NCBI RefSeq assembly: GCF_963678635.1
Contig: NW_026971334.1
Coordinates: forward strand, 1-62,000
DNA from: Symsagittifera roscoffensis
Taxonomy: Eukaryota > Xenacoelomorpha > Acoela > Convolutidae
DNA: 62,000 nucleotides
Direction of reading: 5' to 3'
The notes beneath the pieces are model-generated. The model ran no database searches. It worked only from the letters and a program-made list of their open reading frames with translations, and had not been told where the DNA came from. Both the position numbers and the translations under genes were made by a program. The stretch's first letter is position 1. Each line of letters opens with the position of its first letter. This document shows, in pieces, positions 50,729 through 60,960 of the stretch.

Positions 50729-51896
50729 TTACAGTGTGAAGTGCTCCACAAAACACACATATTGCTCGTCGACAGTTGTTGCTCCATAAGATTTCCTTCG
50801 GTCGATTTTACTTTGGACGTCAGCATGTGCTTCAATTCGAATCGTTGGTTTCTGTAAACTGATTGATGACTTCACTGCTTCTAGTGCCCTAGCACGTGCA
50901 CCAATGACAAGCTCGTACGAGTTATCAAGCTCGTACAGTTTCTGGAGCTCCACGCCTGGGTTGTGAAGCTGCCATTGCTTTTGGCTTTCCGGATCCAGTT
51001 TCTGCTCAATCAGATGAACCAGGATTGGATCCCAGTCTTGAGTGTTACAGCCTTGCACTTCTAATGCAGCCACGTTTTCGCGAAAACACTCCAAAAGCTT
51101 CCTGAGGCTTGTTCCATCTTCAGGTTTCAAGTTTGGGTAGTTAAACATAGCACTGAGGTGCATGCTTACAATGAATCTTTTGTTGTTGAATCGGTCCATT
51201 AGAGTCCTCCTTGCAAGCTCGTAGTTCACATCTGTTAATTTTACCTTCTCCTCGAAGTGAAAACTTGAGGTAGTTCAACTTCTCAGCATTTTGGATGTTT
51301 GGATTCCCATGTACTGCAGAGTCGAACTGATCGATGAAGCTCGTCCACTCCGTATACTTTCCACTGAAAGAAGGAAGATCGATTTTAGGCAAGTAGATCT
51401 GTCTTGATCTTGGTGAGAACACTGTATGAAGCCCGTTCGCTTCTCCTGTCGATCCTCTGGAAGATGTCTGCTGATCTTCCAAGAAATCATTAGTCATCTG
51501 AATGATTTCTCGTACCTCCGCTCTGAACTCACAAGCCGTCTGGTACAACGTCCTCTATCAAAAGATTTTTTCATTGATCGTTGTGAGAGTCTCTCTTATG
51601 ACAGCAAGAGAAATTCGCAAGCCCGTAAGATCGGTCACTGGATAGGACGATCAGATTGAGTTTATTCGATCCCTGTGCTTGGAAATGCACGTCTTGTGAC
51701 CACTTCTGGAGTGAACCAACTTCAAGTATGTTCGTCCTGACTGATCGTTTCGTCCATGTCGCACGCTCACAACAGCTGGTTGATTGCTCTGCTCGTTCGC
51801 ATTGATCTGACCTGGTTGCTCGTTCGCAACTGATCGTACATCGCCTTGCTCGTTCGCGAAGCTTCGTAGATCGTACTGGTCGTTGGTATCACTCAT
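50729..51896 (-). pseudogene. BEL/Pao gag (DUF1759-type)
   Basis: First frame 51,896-51,651 begins MSDTNDQYDLRSFANEQGDV, with repeated ANEQ phrases. After a gap, 51,548-51,141 carries LPKIDLPSFSGKYTEWTSFI and QNAEKLNYLKFSLRGE, diagnostic of the DUF1759 gag family. 51,229-50,729 (166 codons) continues with NYELARRTLMDRFNNKRFIV and TSLRKLLECFRENVAALEVQ. A small deletion after LRGE shifts the frame. Gag forms the particle core. The 5' LTR lies about 75 bases upstream of the first ATG. Confidence 0.85.
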
Positions 51897-51969
51897 AGTT
51901 CGCGGTTCGTGGTTAGTGGTTAATGGTTAGTGGTTCATGGTTCGTTGTGTCCGGGTGGACGCGGTTCAA

Positions 51970-52559
51970 TGGTTTCTCGCTGAAGCCTAAAACTTTTCAA
52001 TAGCGGGCCAACTCAGCTTGGCGTAGCTAATATTTTTACTTTCAAGTCGATTCAACCAATTATGTGGTATTATATCAGAAGGAGGGAAATTGCCTATACC
52101 TGCTTCATTTGGTATACCAAGACAATGAAGTTGACATCTTTTATTTGAGAAGAAAAGTCTTACAAATGATAATATAACTTCAATGGGTTTTTGGCTTGTG
52201 CCTGCAGCGAGTATTCAATGCTAGCATTACAATACCAAACCTCTAAAACGTTGTATTGCAAAATTTGCATTTTTTTAATTCGTTGAGTTTGTTCAATGAG
52301 CCCTGATCCGGTCTCTATTTTTCTAAATCAGAGTCACAAGGCTCACCCAACTGCTGCTTCTTAATGTGGATGAAAATCAAAAGCTGTTGTAAAAAATTTT
52401 ATAATTCGATATAAAATAGGGTTACACATAAAGAGGGTAAATCCCGCGCAGAATAAATCAAACATTTAAAACAATTTTTGTTGGTTTAAATCAGTTTTTA
52501 GGCAATTATTAATTTTCATTTCGTTTTTCATTCAATTTTGTTGCTTATTGCGAGCAACA
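51970..52559 (-). repeat. BEL/Pao 5' LTR
   Basis: 590 bp, plus-strand ends TGGTTTCTCGCTG and GCGAGCAACA. The element is on the minus strand, so transcription would start within this LTR and run leftward. The adjoining internal sequence (about 51,950-51,969) should hold the primer binding site, but no perfect TGG-starting match to a tRNA end was recognised. Confidence 0.9.
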
Positions 52560-52564
52560 GTTTT

Positions 52565-53660
52565 CATCTCTTCTGTTTGTAGATGTCTGCTTTCTGTATG
52601 TTTCTCTGAAACTGTAGCCAAAACTTTTGCGGTTTTGTTTGACATCGATGATGCATTAGGCGTAAAAGTTTTCTCATTTCGTTTCTGTCCCTCAACGGCA
52701 GGAGTTTTTCGATGGCGTTTTATTTTGTTGACACCTTTTATTTGATGATTTTGAAGAATTCAATAAATTGGGTAAATGTTTCTGGATTGCAGTGAATCTA
52801 ACAAATTGAGATCGGCTGCACTAAGTGAGAGCTAGTTTAAGCTTGTCAAATAAATCGCGGTTTCCTTTGACATCTTTAGCAGGAGAAACTAAGTGTTTGA
52901 AACAAGGAAAATGCAAGGAACACCGAAACTTTTTTGAGAAGGAAAAAACTGGTTTAACTTGTCCTCTGAATCTACTTGAAACAGTAATTGGTAATGGGAT
53001 TTTATTCATTGTCAACTGAAAAAGGGCAACACCCAGATTTGAAGTGGCTTCCTGAAGCATAGTTTTTGAATGTAGACAAATTGGGAAAATTTTTCAGTAA
53101 TAACAAATTTGTAATTTCGGTTGAAATTTTTTCGAAATAATCAGGTTTCTTTTTTTAGAACCTAGCTTTTGCCATTTTTTGAAGAAGTTTTGAGCCGATT
53201 TGTAATCGAAACTGTTGTAATTGGGGAAAATTGAATTTTGCTAGCACGTTTACAGTTATATGTAGGTTGCTTTTGTATTAAACAGTATCAGATGTTTGAC
53301 CCAATTGCGGTTGGATTAATTTTCGCGATTTTGTAATATTGAGATTTTTTCGCTGGTCAAGAAAAATCTTTGTACACATTGGAATTCAGCGTCTTCAAAA
53401 TTTTCACAAATATATATGTACCAGTTCGGTCAATTGTTTTCAATGTAGCACGCACTAATGTGTTATTGTTTTCAAAGATATAGAAATAGCAATCGCCAAC
53501 TTCGATATCTGAAAATGCTGTGGCGTTTGTTTTTTTTATTGATTGTAACGAGTAAAAATTCAAAGTAATTTGATTTCGAAAAATGAAAAGTGAGAAAAGA
53601 TTCAATTGATATTATACGTTTCCAAAAGAGAGCGGTGTATCTTTTATCATCAGCACACAT
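52565..53660 (-). pseudogene. Gene G, 5' half (upstream of BEL/Pao insertion)
   Basis: The minus strand starts MCADDKRYTALFWKR (53,660), changes frame to LFSLFIFRNQITLNFYSLQS and FSDIEVGDCYFYIFENNNTL with RATLKTIDRTGTYIFVKIL (53,605-53,357). It decays through 53,060-52,821 (SRFRGQVKPVFSFSKKFRCS) and ends with KIKRHRKTPAVEGQKRNEKT and VSEKHTESRHLQTEEMK at the BEL border. That last frame is open for over 55 codons and is the same frame that continues at 46,318. It starts about 30 bases from the divergent family M copy. Family unknown. Confidence 0.5.
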
Positions 53661-53689
53661 ATACTTGTTATCGCAAACCTATTCGATTG

Positions 53690-54700
53690 CAATTTTTTTC
53701 AGGTGGAATAAAATTTTGTGCATCTGCAACTGATAAACTTTTTATTGGACTTTATAAATCACAATGTTTAAAGGCAGTGTTTCAAACCCGTTGTGTTTTT
53801 GCAGGGTTGTCGAATAATTGTTGGTGAAAACATCCATGATAGTTTTTTTTGCATTTGGTAACGAAGAAATAAGTTATACTTCTGATGAGTGGTTTGTACA
53901 AATCAAATTATCATACTCAGAACGTTTTTAAATCTTATTCAGTAAACTTTCCTTAAAGATGAAAAGTAAGACGAAGAACTCGATATGAAGTATTGGAGTC
54001 ATCTTACAAATTCCGAAAACTATACGCGTCCTGGTGAACCTCTTGCTGTTCAGATTGATGGTTCAACTTCAACAAGTTCAATTAGAAAAAATTGTATAAT
54101 TACGATTTTGAATTTAGTTCTTTGTATGAAACTCAATTACAATACTTAAGTGAAACTGCTTGCTTGTCCAATCATGGGGAATGGATCAGATTGAGTCACC
54201 ATTGTTAGTTACCCCGGAAGCTGATCCTTCACATACCCTGTCACCATGGCCTGATGATTCAGGATGTTCAACTCCAACGCGCACCCCTCTAGCAACACTG
54301 AGTAATCACATGGAAAACTTGACAACTTCTTTGTGTCTAGCGCCAAACAAAAAGCAAAAACTAGACGAAACGCAGGAATATTTATAGCTCATTTAAATTT
54401 GAAATTGAGATTGTGATCGTTTGATTTCCAATTTTTGATTTTATAATGAATGGTTATTGTGTAAATTTGAAACCGAGATTGAATTTTAGTAGCTTTTATT
54501 TTGTTTTATTGTGTACAACAAAAATCCTAATTCAAATTTTTCGCATCACTATGCTTCATTTATTGTGTTGCTAGAAAAAAGTGAGCAGAATGAAACACTT
54601 TGTGTACGATTGTTGGACAAGCTTTAAGCAATAAGCAAAATGAATTTCAAATCTCAGAAAATTTTTCAAAAAATTGTCTCGTGAAAATTATTTATCTATA
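53690..54700 (+). pseudogene. Family M gene, copy B
   Basis: Plus-strand pieces: CASATDKLFIGLYKSQCLKA (53,716), CVFAGLSNN (53,793), YTSDEWFVQIKLSYSERF (about 53,876), then MKYWSHLTNSENYTRPGEPL with VQIDGSTSTSSI (53,983), YDFEFSSLYETQLQYLSETA in the next frame, and the final 75-codon frame with MDQIESPLLVTPEADPSHTL and LCLAPNKKQKLDETQEYL (54,160-54,387). Compared with the left copy (9.6-8.8 kb), PNKKQKL replaces PKKKRKL. Frame changes between the blocks are decay or small introns. The protein is unrecognised. Confidence 0.6.
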
Positions 54701-54714
54701 GTCTTCGAACTTTG

Positions 54715-55795
54715 TTCAGTTGGAATCATATTTTGTGCATCTGCAACTGATAAACTTTTTATTGGACTTTTTAAATCGCAATGTTTAAAGCAGTGTTTCA
54801 AACCTGCAGTTTCTTTGAAAGCAAATTAGGTATTTATAGAAGACCGCTCAATGCAACATAAAAAAATTACAGGCCCTCCCTCCTTAAACTGATAAAAAAT
54901 TACATGAGAGGTCCTGGTAATTCTAGGTTTAGAAGAACAAGCTCTACTCTAATCTTTCGTAGAAATTTTTCCAGTCCATTTTATTTTCTTTATCTTTCCG
55001 CGTTTCTTTTCATTTCTTCTGAAATTTCTTTTAGAGCACTTCGTTGTATTTTTGCAGGGTTGTCGAATAATTATTGGTGGAAACGTTCATGATAATTTGT
55101 TTGCCATTGATTACGAATAAAAAAGTTGTAATTCTGATGAGTGGTTTGTACAAATCAAATTATCATACCCAAAACGTTTTTAACTTTTATTCAGTAAACT
55201 TTCCTTAAAGATGAAAAGTAAGACGAAGAACTCAATATGAAGTATTGGCGTCATCATACAATTTTCCGAAATTATATGCATCCTCGTGAACCTCTTGCTG
55301 TTCAGATTGATGGTTCAACTTCAACAAGTTCAAACAAAAAATTGTATAATTACGATTTTGAATTAGTTCTTTGTATGAAAATCAATTACAATACTTTAGT
55401 GAAATTGCATGCTTTGTCCAATCATAGGGATCAGATTGAGTCACCATTATTTTTTACCCCGGAAGCTTATCCTTCAACTAACCTAGACGAAACGCGGGAA
55501 TATTTGGATCTCATTTGAATTGAAATTGAGATTGTGATTGTCTGATTTCCAATTTTTGATTTTATTATAAAAGATTGCTGTGTAAATATGAAACCGAGAT
55601 TGAACTTTAGTAGCTTTTATTTTGTTTTATTGTGTACAACAAAATTTTTAATTCACATTTTTTGCATCCCTCTGCTTCATTTATTAAATTGCTTGAAAAA
55701 AGTGAGCTTAATGAAACACTTTGTGAACGATTGTTCGACAAGTTTTAAGCAATATGCATAAAGAATTTCAAATCTCCGAAAAATTAACTCGTGAA
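54715..55795 (+). pseudogene. Family M gene, copy C (truncated)
   Basis: A tandem duplicate of copy B, offset by about 1.0-1.25 kb. Blocks CASATDKLFIGLFKSQCLK (54,734) and IFAGLSNN (55,050) are separated by about 240 bp of extra sequence not in copy B. A 93-codon frame (55,237-55,518) runs from MKYWRHHTIFRNYMHPREPL and VQIDGSTSTSSNKKLYNYD to DQIESPLFFTPEAYPS and NLDETREYLDLI. It lacks about 40 codons present in copy B, including the basic PNKKQK signal, so it is internally deleted. Confidence 0.55.
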
Positions 55796-55979
55796 AGTTA
55801 AGGACCTTCGAACTTCTGTAAAAAGTGGTTAACTGGTTGAGAGAAGCATTTTGATATGTCGCACGACTATTTTCAAACCGTCCATTGAAGAGATACAGAC
55901 TTGACCTTTTGAAAAAACCTTATCCCATGTCAACTTTCAAACATTTTGTTACAATTTATGCTCTCACCAACGGTTATTA

Positions 55980-56012
55980 CAACAGTATTGATGCTCTCAC
56001 CAAGCTACGCTC
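55980..56012. other. Perfect hairpin in the 1.6-kb repeat
   Basis: AGCTACG-CTCTT-CGTAGCT, a 7-bp perfect stem with 5-base loop, occurs near 55,994-56,012 and again near 57,612-57,630. A diverged third copy at about 58,929 has lost most of the stem (AGCTACGCTCTTTTAGCT). It could be a structural or recombination signal, or chance. Confidence 0.5.
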
Positions 56013-56948
56013 TTCGTAGCTAGGATGCAGAACCAAACCCGTAACACATCGTTTTTCTTGTGATCAAAACTTCAAGCCCAAAAAATAAAATTTTGAAGAC
56101 TTATTTCTTGTATGTAGAAAAAACTGATGTTTCTCTTGGAAAAATTATAATATTTTGAACATGTATAGCAAAGATTCATAATTACAACCGTTACGTAATT
56201 TTACTCATTTCAAAAATGACAAAGTTTCTCAATAGTTTTGAAGGAAAATACTAAAACCCTTACTCCTCCTCAAAACAAAAAACCCACTTTTGTTAATTTA
56301 TTGCATTTTGGTGACCTTTCCTGTATTATAGATTGTAGTCGCACAGTTTATTCCAACCCGGATTTTTTTAAACCCTCTATGATATATAGTAACCAAAATT
56401 CTGAGTGTTGAAGATTTATAAAAAAAAAAGTTGATAACAAACAACAATTCATTGGCTCAACGCATCTGTCTGTAAATGAATAATTTAAATTGTTTTCACA
56501 TCAAAAACTTATGTTCAAAAAAAGTTTTAGCTTGTTTAGAAAGTACATGAAAACCACATGCTCGGTACCTGTATTAGGACAGGCTCAATTTAGATTGGTG
56601 TTTTCGAAATACTCCATGACGTACATTTTAAATTGAGAAACTCAAAACTAAAAAAAAATAGTTTATAATCTGTTGTAAAATTGTCTGAATACATTTCATT
56701 AACCAAGTTCTGACAACCAATTGTACTTCACCATGACAATTTGAAAATGTTTGGAAAGTTACATAAAATTCAAGTTTGTGCGCCCAGAACAAAACCGTTT
56801 TCTCTGCAATTGACAGATAAAGAGTTATATTTGCCTAATTTCTGCTGTAACTGATCATATTTTGAGATTGCTTGGCTCTAATTTTTCCTAATTTTTAAAT
56901 GTCTAACAAATTTCAAAAAACTCACATGCAATTTTTGTTCACTGACAT

Positions 56949-57149
56949 ATGCAAATAAGAGCAATAGGAGTTTCTATAAGCGTACCAAACAATTTTTTGA
57001 AAAAAGACTCATTGCTTATCGATGAACTGAATGTTCGCTTACGGCTCAAAAGCTCTCATATTTACATTAACGTATTCTTCACACTCATGGTCAATTTTGA
57101 AGTGCTTATGACTATTGTCATTTTGGCTTTCAATTGCCAAAAAACTTGA
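56949..57149 (+). CDS. Short ORF within 1.6-kb repeat (two copies)
   Basis: 66 codons: MQIRAIGVSISVPNNFLKKD, LLIDELNVRLRLKSSHIYIN, VFFTLMVNFEVLMTIVILAF. The second copy (58,555-58,770) is identical but for Gly7 to Glu and the last residues, where the repeat ends. A hydrophobic C-terminal stretch could be a membrane segment. The high identity follows from the recent duplication and is not proof of selection. It may be a chance ORF. Confidence 0.25.
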   Translation: MQIRAIGVSISVPNNFLKKDSLLIDELNVRLRLKSSHIYINVFFTLMVNFEVLMTIVILAFNCQKT

Positions 57150-58554
57150 GCCATGGTCAATTTTGAAGTGCTTATGACTACTGTCATTTTGGCTTTCAAT
57201 CGCCAATTGAACTTTAGTAGCTTTTATTTTGTTTTATTGTGTACAACAAAGTTTTTAATTCACATTTTTTGCATCCCTGTGCTTCATTTATTAAATTGCT
57301 TGAAAAAAGTGAGCTTAATGAAACACTTTGTGTACGATTGTTGGACAAGTTTTAAGCAATATGCATAAAGAATTTCAAATCTCCGAAAAAGTAACTCGTG
57401 AAAGTTAAGGACCTTCGAACTTCTGTAAAAGTGGTTAACTGGTTGAGAGTAGCATTTTGATATGTCGCACGACTATGTTCAAACCGTCCATTGAAGAGAT
57501 ACAGACTTGACCTTTTGAAAAAACCTTATCCCATGTCAACTTTCAAACATTTTGTTACAATTTTATGCTCTCACGAACGGTTATTACAACAGTATTGCTG
57601 CTCTCACCAAGCTACGCTCTTCGTAGCTAGGATGCAGAACCAAACCCGTAACACATCGTTTTTCTTGTGATCAAAACTTCAAGCCCAAAAAATAAAATTT
57701 TGAAGACTTATTTCTTGTATGTAGAAAAAACTGATGTTTCTCTTGGAAAAATTGTAATATTTTGAACATTTATAGCAAAGATTCTTAAATACAACCGTTA
57801 CGTAATTTTACTCATTTCAAAAATGACAAAATTTCTCAATAGTTTTGAAGGAAAATACTAAAACCCTTACTCCTCCTCAAAACAAAAAACCCACCTTTGT
57901 TAATTTATTGCATTTTGGTGACCTTTCCTGTATTATAGATTATAGTCGCACAGTTTATTCCAACCCGGATTTTTTTAAACCCTCTATGATATATAGTAAC
58001 CAAAATTCTGAATGTTGAAGATTTATAAAAAAAAGTTGATAACAAACAACAATTCATTGGCTCAACGCATCTGTCTGTAAATGAATAATTTAAATTGTTT
58101 TCAAATCAAAAACTTATGTTCAAAAAAAATTTTAGCTTGTTTAGAAAGTACATGAAAACCACATGCTCGGTACCTGTATTAGGACAGGCTCAATTTAGAT
58201 TGGTGTTTTCGAAATACTCCATGACGTACATTTTAAATTGAGAAACTCAAAACTACAAAAAAAATAGTTTATAATCTGTTGTAAAATTGTCTGAATACAT
58301 TTCATTAACCAAGTTCTGACAACCAATTGTACTTCACCATGACAATTTGAAAATGTTTGGAAAGTTAAATAAAATTCAAGTTTGTGCGCCCAGAACAAAA
58401 CCGTTTTCTCTGCAATTGACAGATAAAGAGTTATATTTGCCTAATTTCTGCTGTAACTCATTATATTTTGAGATTGCTTGGCTCTAATTTTTCCTAATTT
58501 TTAAATGTCTAACAAATTTCAAAAAACTCACATGCAATTTTCGTTCACTGACAC

Positions 58555-58770
58555 ATGCAAATAAGAGCAATAGAAGTTTCTATAAGCGTACCAAACAATT
58601 TTTTGAAAAAAGACTCATTGCTTATCGATGAACTGAATGTTCGCTTACGGCTCAAAAGCTCTCATATTTACATTAACGTATTCTTCACACTCATGGTCAA
58701 TTTTGAAGTGCTTATGACTATTGTCATTTTGGCTTTCAATCGCCAAAAAACTTATCAACTCTTTTGCTAG
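58555..58770 (+). CDS. Short ORF within 1.6-kb repeat, second copy
   Basis: 71 codons, the same as 56,949-57,149 up to VNFEVLMTIVILAFNRQK, after which the repeat ends and the frame runs on for a few codons (TYQLFC). The comments for the first copy apply; confidence that this is a gene is low. Confidence 0.25.
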   Translation: MQIRAIEVSISVPNNFLKKDSLLIDELNVRLRLKSSHIYINVFFTLMVNFEVLMTIVILAFNRQKTYQLFC

Positions 58771-58946
58771 CAACCCATGGTGAATCTGATGCGGGAGCTG
58801 TCTCTGCTGACTTAGCTACTACAAGTGCCCCTTCTGATGATGCTTTCGATTATGTGCATGCTACCGATGGGGACAAAATCAATGGCCGAAGTCCTCAAAA
58901 AAGTGAAGCTAATTTTTTGGTGTTCCAACAAGCTACGCTCTTTTAG
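58764..58946 (+). CDS. Coding-like segment, acidic/Ala-Ser-rich
   Basis: An open frame following TTTTGCTAG (a possible splice acceptor) at about 58,769: LATHGESDAGAVSADLATTS, DDAFDYVHATDGDKINGRSP. It is more G+C-rich than its surroundings, has coding-like codon use and carries stops in the other forward frames. There is no ATG at its start, so it is more likely an exon or gene fragment than a complete gene. It sits between family M and the polymerase remnant, on their strand. The last 10 codons run into the third copy of the neighbouring repeat. Family unknown. Confidence 0.4.
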   Translation: MLATHGESDAGAVSADLATTSAPSDDAFDYVHATDGDKINGRSPQKSEANFLVFQQATLF

Positions 58947-59140
58947 CTAGGGCTCAGAACCCGTAACGCATCTTTTTGTGGAGATCAATCGAAGCCCAAA
59001 AAAATTTTGAATAACTAGTTTTTATAATTTAAGAAAATGGGAAGTTTCTGGTGGAAAAATGGTAGAATGTTGAACATCTATAGAAAAGACCCTTAAAAAT
59101 TTTTCACCTAATTTCACGTCTTCGAAAATCTTCAGTCTTT
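58920..59140. repeat. Third, diverged partial copy of the 1.6-kb repeat
   Basis: CAAGCTACGCTCTTTTAGCT.GGG..CAGAACCCGTAACGCAT.. to ..TTCACCTAATTTCACGTC matches 55,990-56,215 and 57,610-57,835 with many substitutions and small gaps. It is therefore an older copy of the same sequence than the two near-identical ones. Confidence 0.7.
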
Positions 59141-59939
59141 GTATTTTGTACCCTTTGTGTTATACGACTACGAACTTTTCCTAAAATCTGTTCATTCTTG
59201 CCCAGATAATCCTTCGCAATCATCAACGCGAGTTCTACAAAACTTGAAATTTGTGGATATTCATTGGCTGTTATCGTAACCGGAAACTAACAGCCCTAGT
59301 TCTATGACTTTGACAGCTCTGATCACTGCACGAAAAGTTTTCTCAACCAATTAAATCAGTTAGCGAGAAAAATCGATGATCAAAAGCGACGGTTTCATTA
59401 TTTCCTAGGAAGTCAAGAATCGTTGAACAAATAAAACCTACCAACTTGTCGGATTTGCTGTAAACATTTTACCGATACGCACAAAAAATGTCTTGAAAGT
59501 TGTCGTTTTTCTGGAAAGTTTCTGGGATAAGCGCATGAAAAATATAGCCAGGCGATCTGTTATTTTTACATAGTCAATGGACATAACATCCAGAAATTTG
59601 ACCTACACCACCTATATCTCGCTTTGCATGAATGCGAGCTAATCAGTATAACGAGTAAACACTGATAAAAATAAATATCATTAAACACTTGGAGTTCTAA
59701 TTAAAACTAGAGAAATGAAGAACGAAATTGATCAACAATTTTTCGAGTATCTGAGATTCTTTGAAACATGCAATTTCTTAAAATTTCCATTGCAAAAACA
59801 GATTGAAATGCCAATTTTATACAAACATTTTTGAAGGGAAGCGGAGAAGCAGCGATTTCTGATACGTTAAAAAGGTTTCATCACCTATTCACACATGGGT
59901 CATAGTGAAAAACATGCAGAAAAAGAACTGCCATCGTTG
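59141..59939. other. No recognisable feature
   Basis: AT-rich sequence without open frames of note on the plus strand. A minus-strand frame at 59,881-60,105 overlaps the start of the plus-strand polymerase remnant and is judged its shadow. Confidence 0.4.
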
Positions 59940-60960
59940 CAGCACTGATCCGATGTTTTGAATGGGGAAAATTTGTAGTTTCAGAAGTGATCTCGAACAT
60001 GCAAGGAAAGTTTTTAGTGTACTCGAGTATCATAAACTGACTTGCGTCTTTAAAGCGTTTTGACAAATCAGTCACTAAACTTATGGCCTGGACTGTGCGC
60101 ACCATTTTAGTGCTTCGAACTTAGCTGGAGACGTCTTGCAACATATCTGCAAAGACTCGAATGTTCAGCTTTTGTCAGACTGCAGGCATCTCAAAATGGT
60201 AGAGAAAATGATGCGAAGTGGCAATACATCTGTGTTAAATAGTCGATTTTTCAAAGCAAACAACAAAGAATGCTCCGACTTCAACCCAGATCAACCTAGC
60301 ATCTACGGGTTGATTATTAACACGAATATAATTATGGCGGCGTGACGCAAACGGAAAATTTATCGGCGCGTAAATTTGAGCCAATAGAGCATCTAGATGA
60401 CGAGATAATTTTGAACCAAAACCTTAAAACGACTGAAGTCTCTCTGAGTAGATTTATATTAGAAGTTGATCTCGAGTACCCAGAAGAACTACATGATAGT
60501 CATCAAGATTACCCTTTAGCTCCTACCAAAAAAAACAGTAATCCTGGATTGGTTGAGTCCTAACCAAACAAATTTTTTTGCGCAGACAAGAAATCAAAAA
60601 AATTCTAGATGTTCAATTAGTAGGACTGAAAAAGTTACTGTAGAAAGTGCATGATACTTCAAGCTGTAAAATTTTTTACACACGTCTGCAATTCTATTTT
60701 GCGTTGGGACTTAAAATTAAAAAAAGTACACTGTTTGCTGAATTTTGAGCAAGAAGCATGGTTGGAACCATATATCACTTTGAACACGATTAAACGCCAA
60801 CACGTTAGAAAAATTTTGAGGACGACCTTATCAATCTTCTAAACAACTCTGGGAAAGCATGCGAGTCATGGCGCAAACGGATGCTTGTTGGGATAGTTAG
60901 AGACTATCAGTCCGCTTTTCAGGAAACTAGTGCAGTTGATCATTTCGAACTCAACTGATC
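59940..60960 (+). pseudogene. Protein-primed DNA polymerase B fragment (right copy)
   Basis: Plus-strand blocks in order and in changing frames: DLEHARKVFSVLEYHKL (about 59,990-60,045); TYGLDCAHHFSASNLAGDVL (about 60,075), closely similar to the left copies; MVEKMMRSGNTSVLNSRFFK with ANNK (60,197); YGLIINTNIIMA, the YLDANNLY equivalent, altered (60,306); FILEVDLEYPEELHDSHQDY (60,457) with PLAPTKK; then LKLKKVHCLLNFEQEAWLEP and YITLNTIKRQHVRKI (60,712-60,810); and KNFEDDLINLLNNS with KACESWRKR in the next frame (60,808-60,890). These are successive conserved boxes of Polinton-type DNA_pol_B_2. At least four frame breaks and altered motif A residues mean it is inactive. Confidence 0.88.

Larger units (their letters stand above)
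46319..52559 (-). mobile_element. BEL/Pao LTR retrotransposon (6.2 kb), full structure, broken ORF
   Basis: Flanked by two direct LTRs (46,319-46,909 and 51,970-52,559), each beginning TG and ending CA. Internal minus-strand order is gag (DUF1759-type), protease-related region, RT, RNase H region, integrase, then a C-terminal domain, which is the BEL/Pao order. A 5-bp flanking pair, GTATT (46,314-46,318) and GTTTT (52,560-52,564), differs at one base and is a plausible target-site duplication. A purine-rich AAAGTGGGCGG lies next to the 3' LTR (46,911-46,923 region). The LTRs have many differences, so the insertion is old. The ORF is broken at several points. Confidence 0.92.
55600..58752. repeat. 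Recent 1.6-kb tandem duplication
   Basis: 55,600-57,150 and 57,207-58,752 match closely (offset 1,607 bp; only scattered single-base differences). Both start at TGAACTTTAGTAGC, the 3' flank of family M copies, and end at CATTTTGGCTTTCAAT.GCCAA. At the junction a 55-bp phrase (CATGGTCAATTTTGAAGTGC..) is itself tandemly repeated at 57,087 and 57,152. Open frames inside (56,949-57,149; 58,555-58,770, sharing SVPNNFLKKDSLLIDELNVR) are the same short ORF in both copies, without recognisable features. Confidence 0.92.

Noticed and set aside
50307-50789. Plus-strand open frame of 160 codons
   Set aside because: Complement of the decayed gag-protease junction of the BEL/Pao element, all of whose recognisable domains are on the minus strand.
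59881-60105. Minus-strand 74-codon frame upstream of the right polymerase fragment
   Set aside because: The plus strand of the same stretch carries recognisable polymerase blocks (LEHARKVF, TYGLDCAHHF), so this is a shadow.
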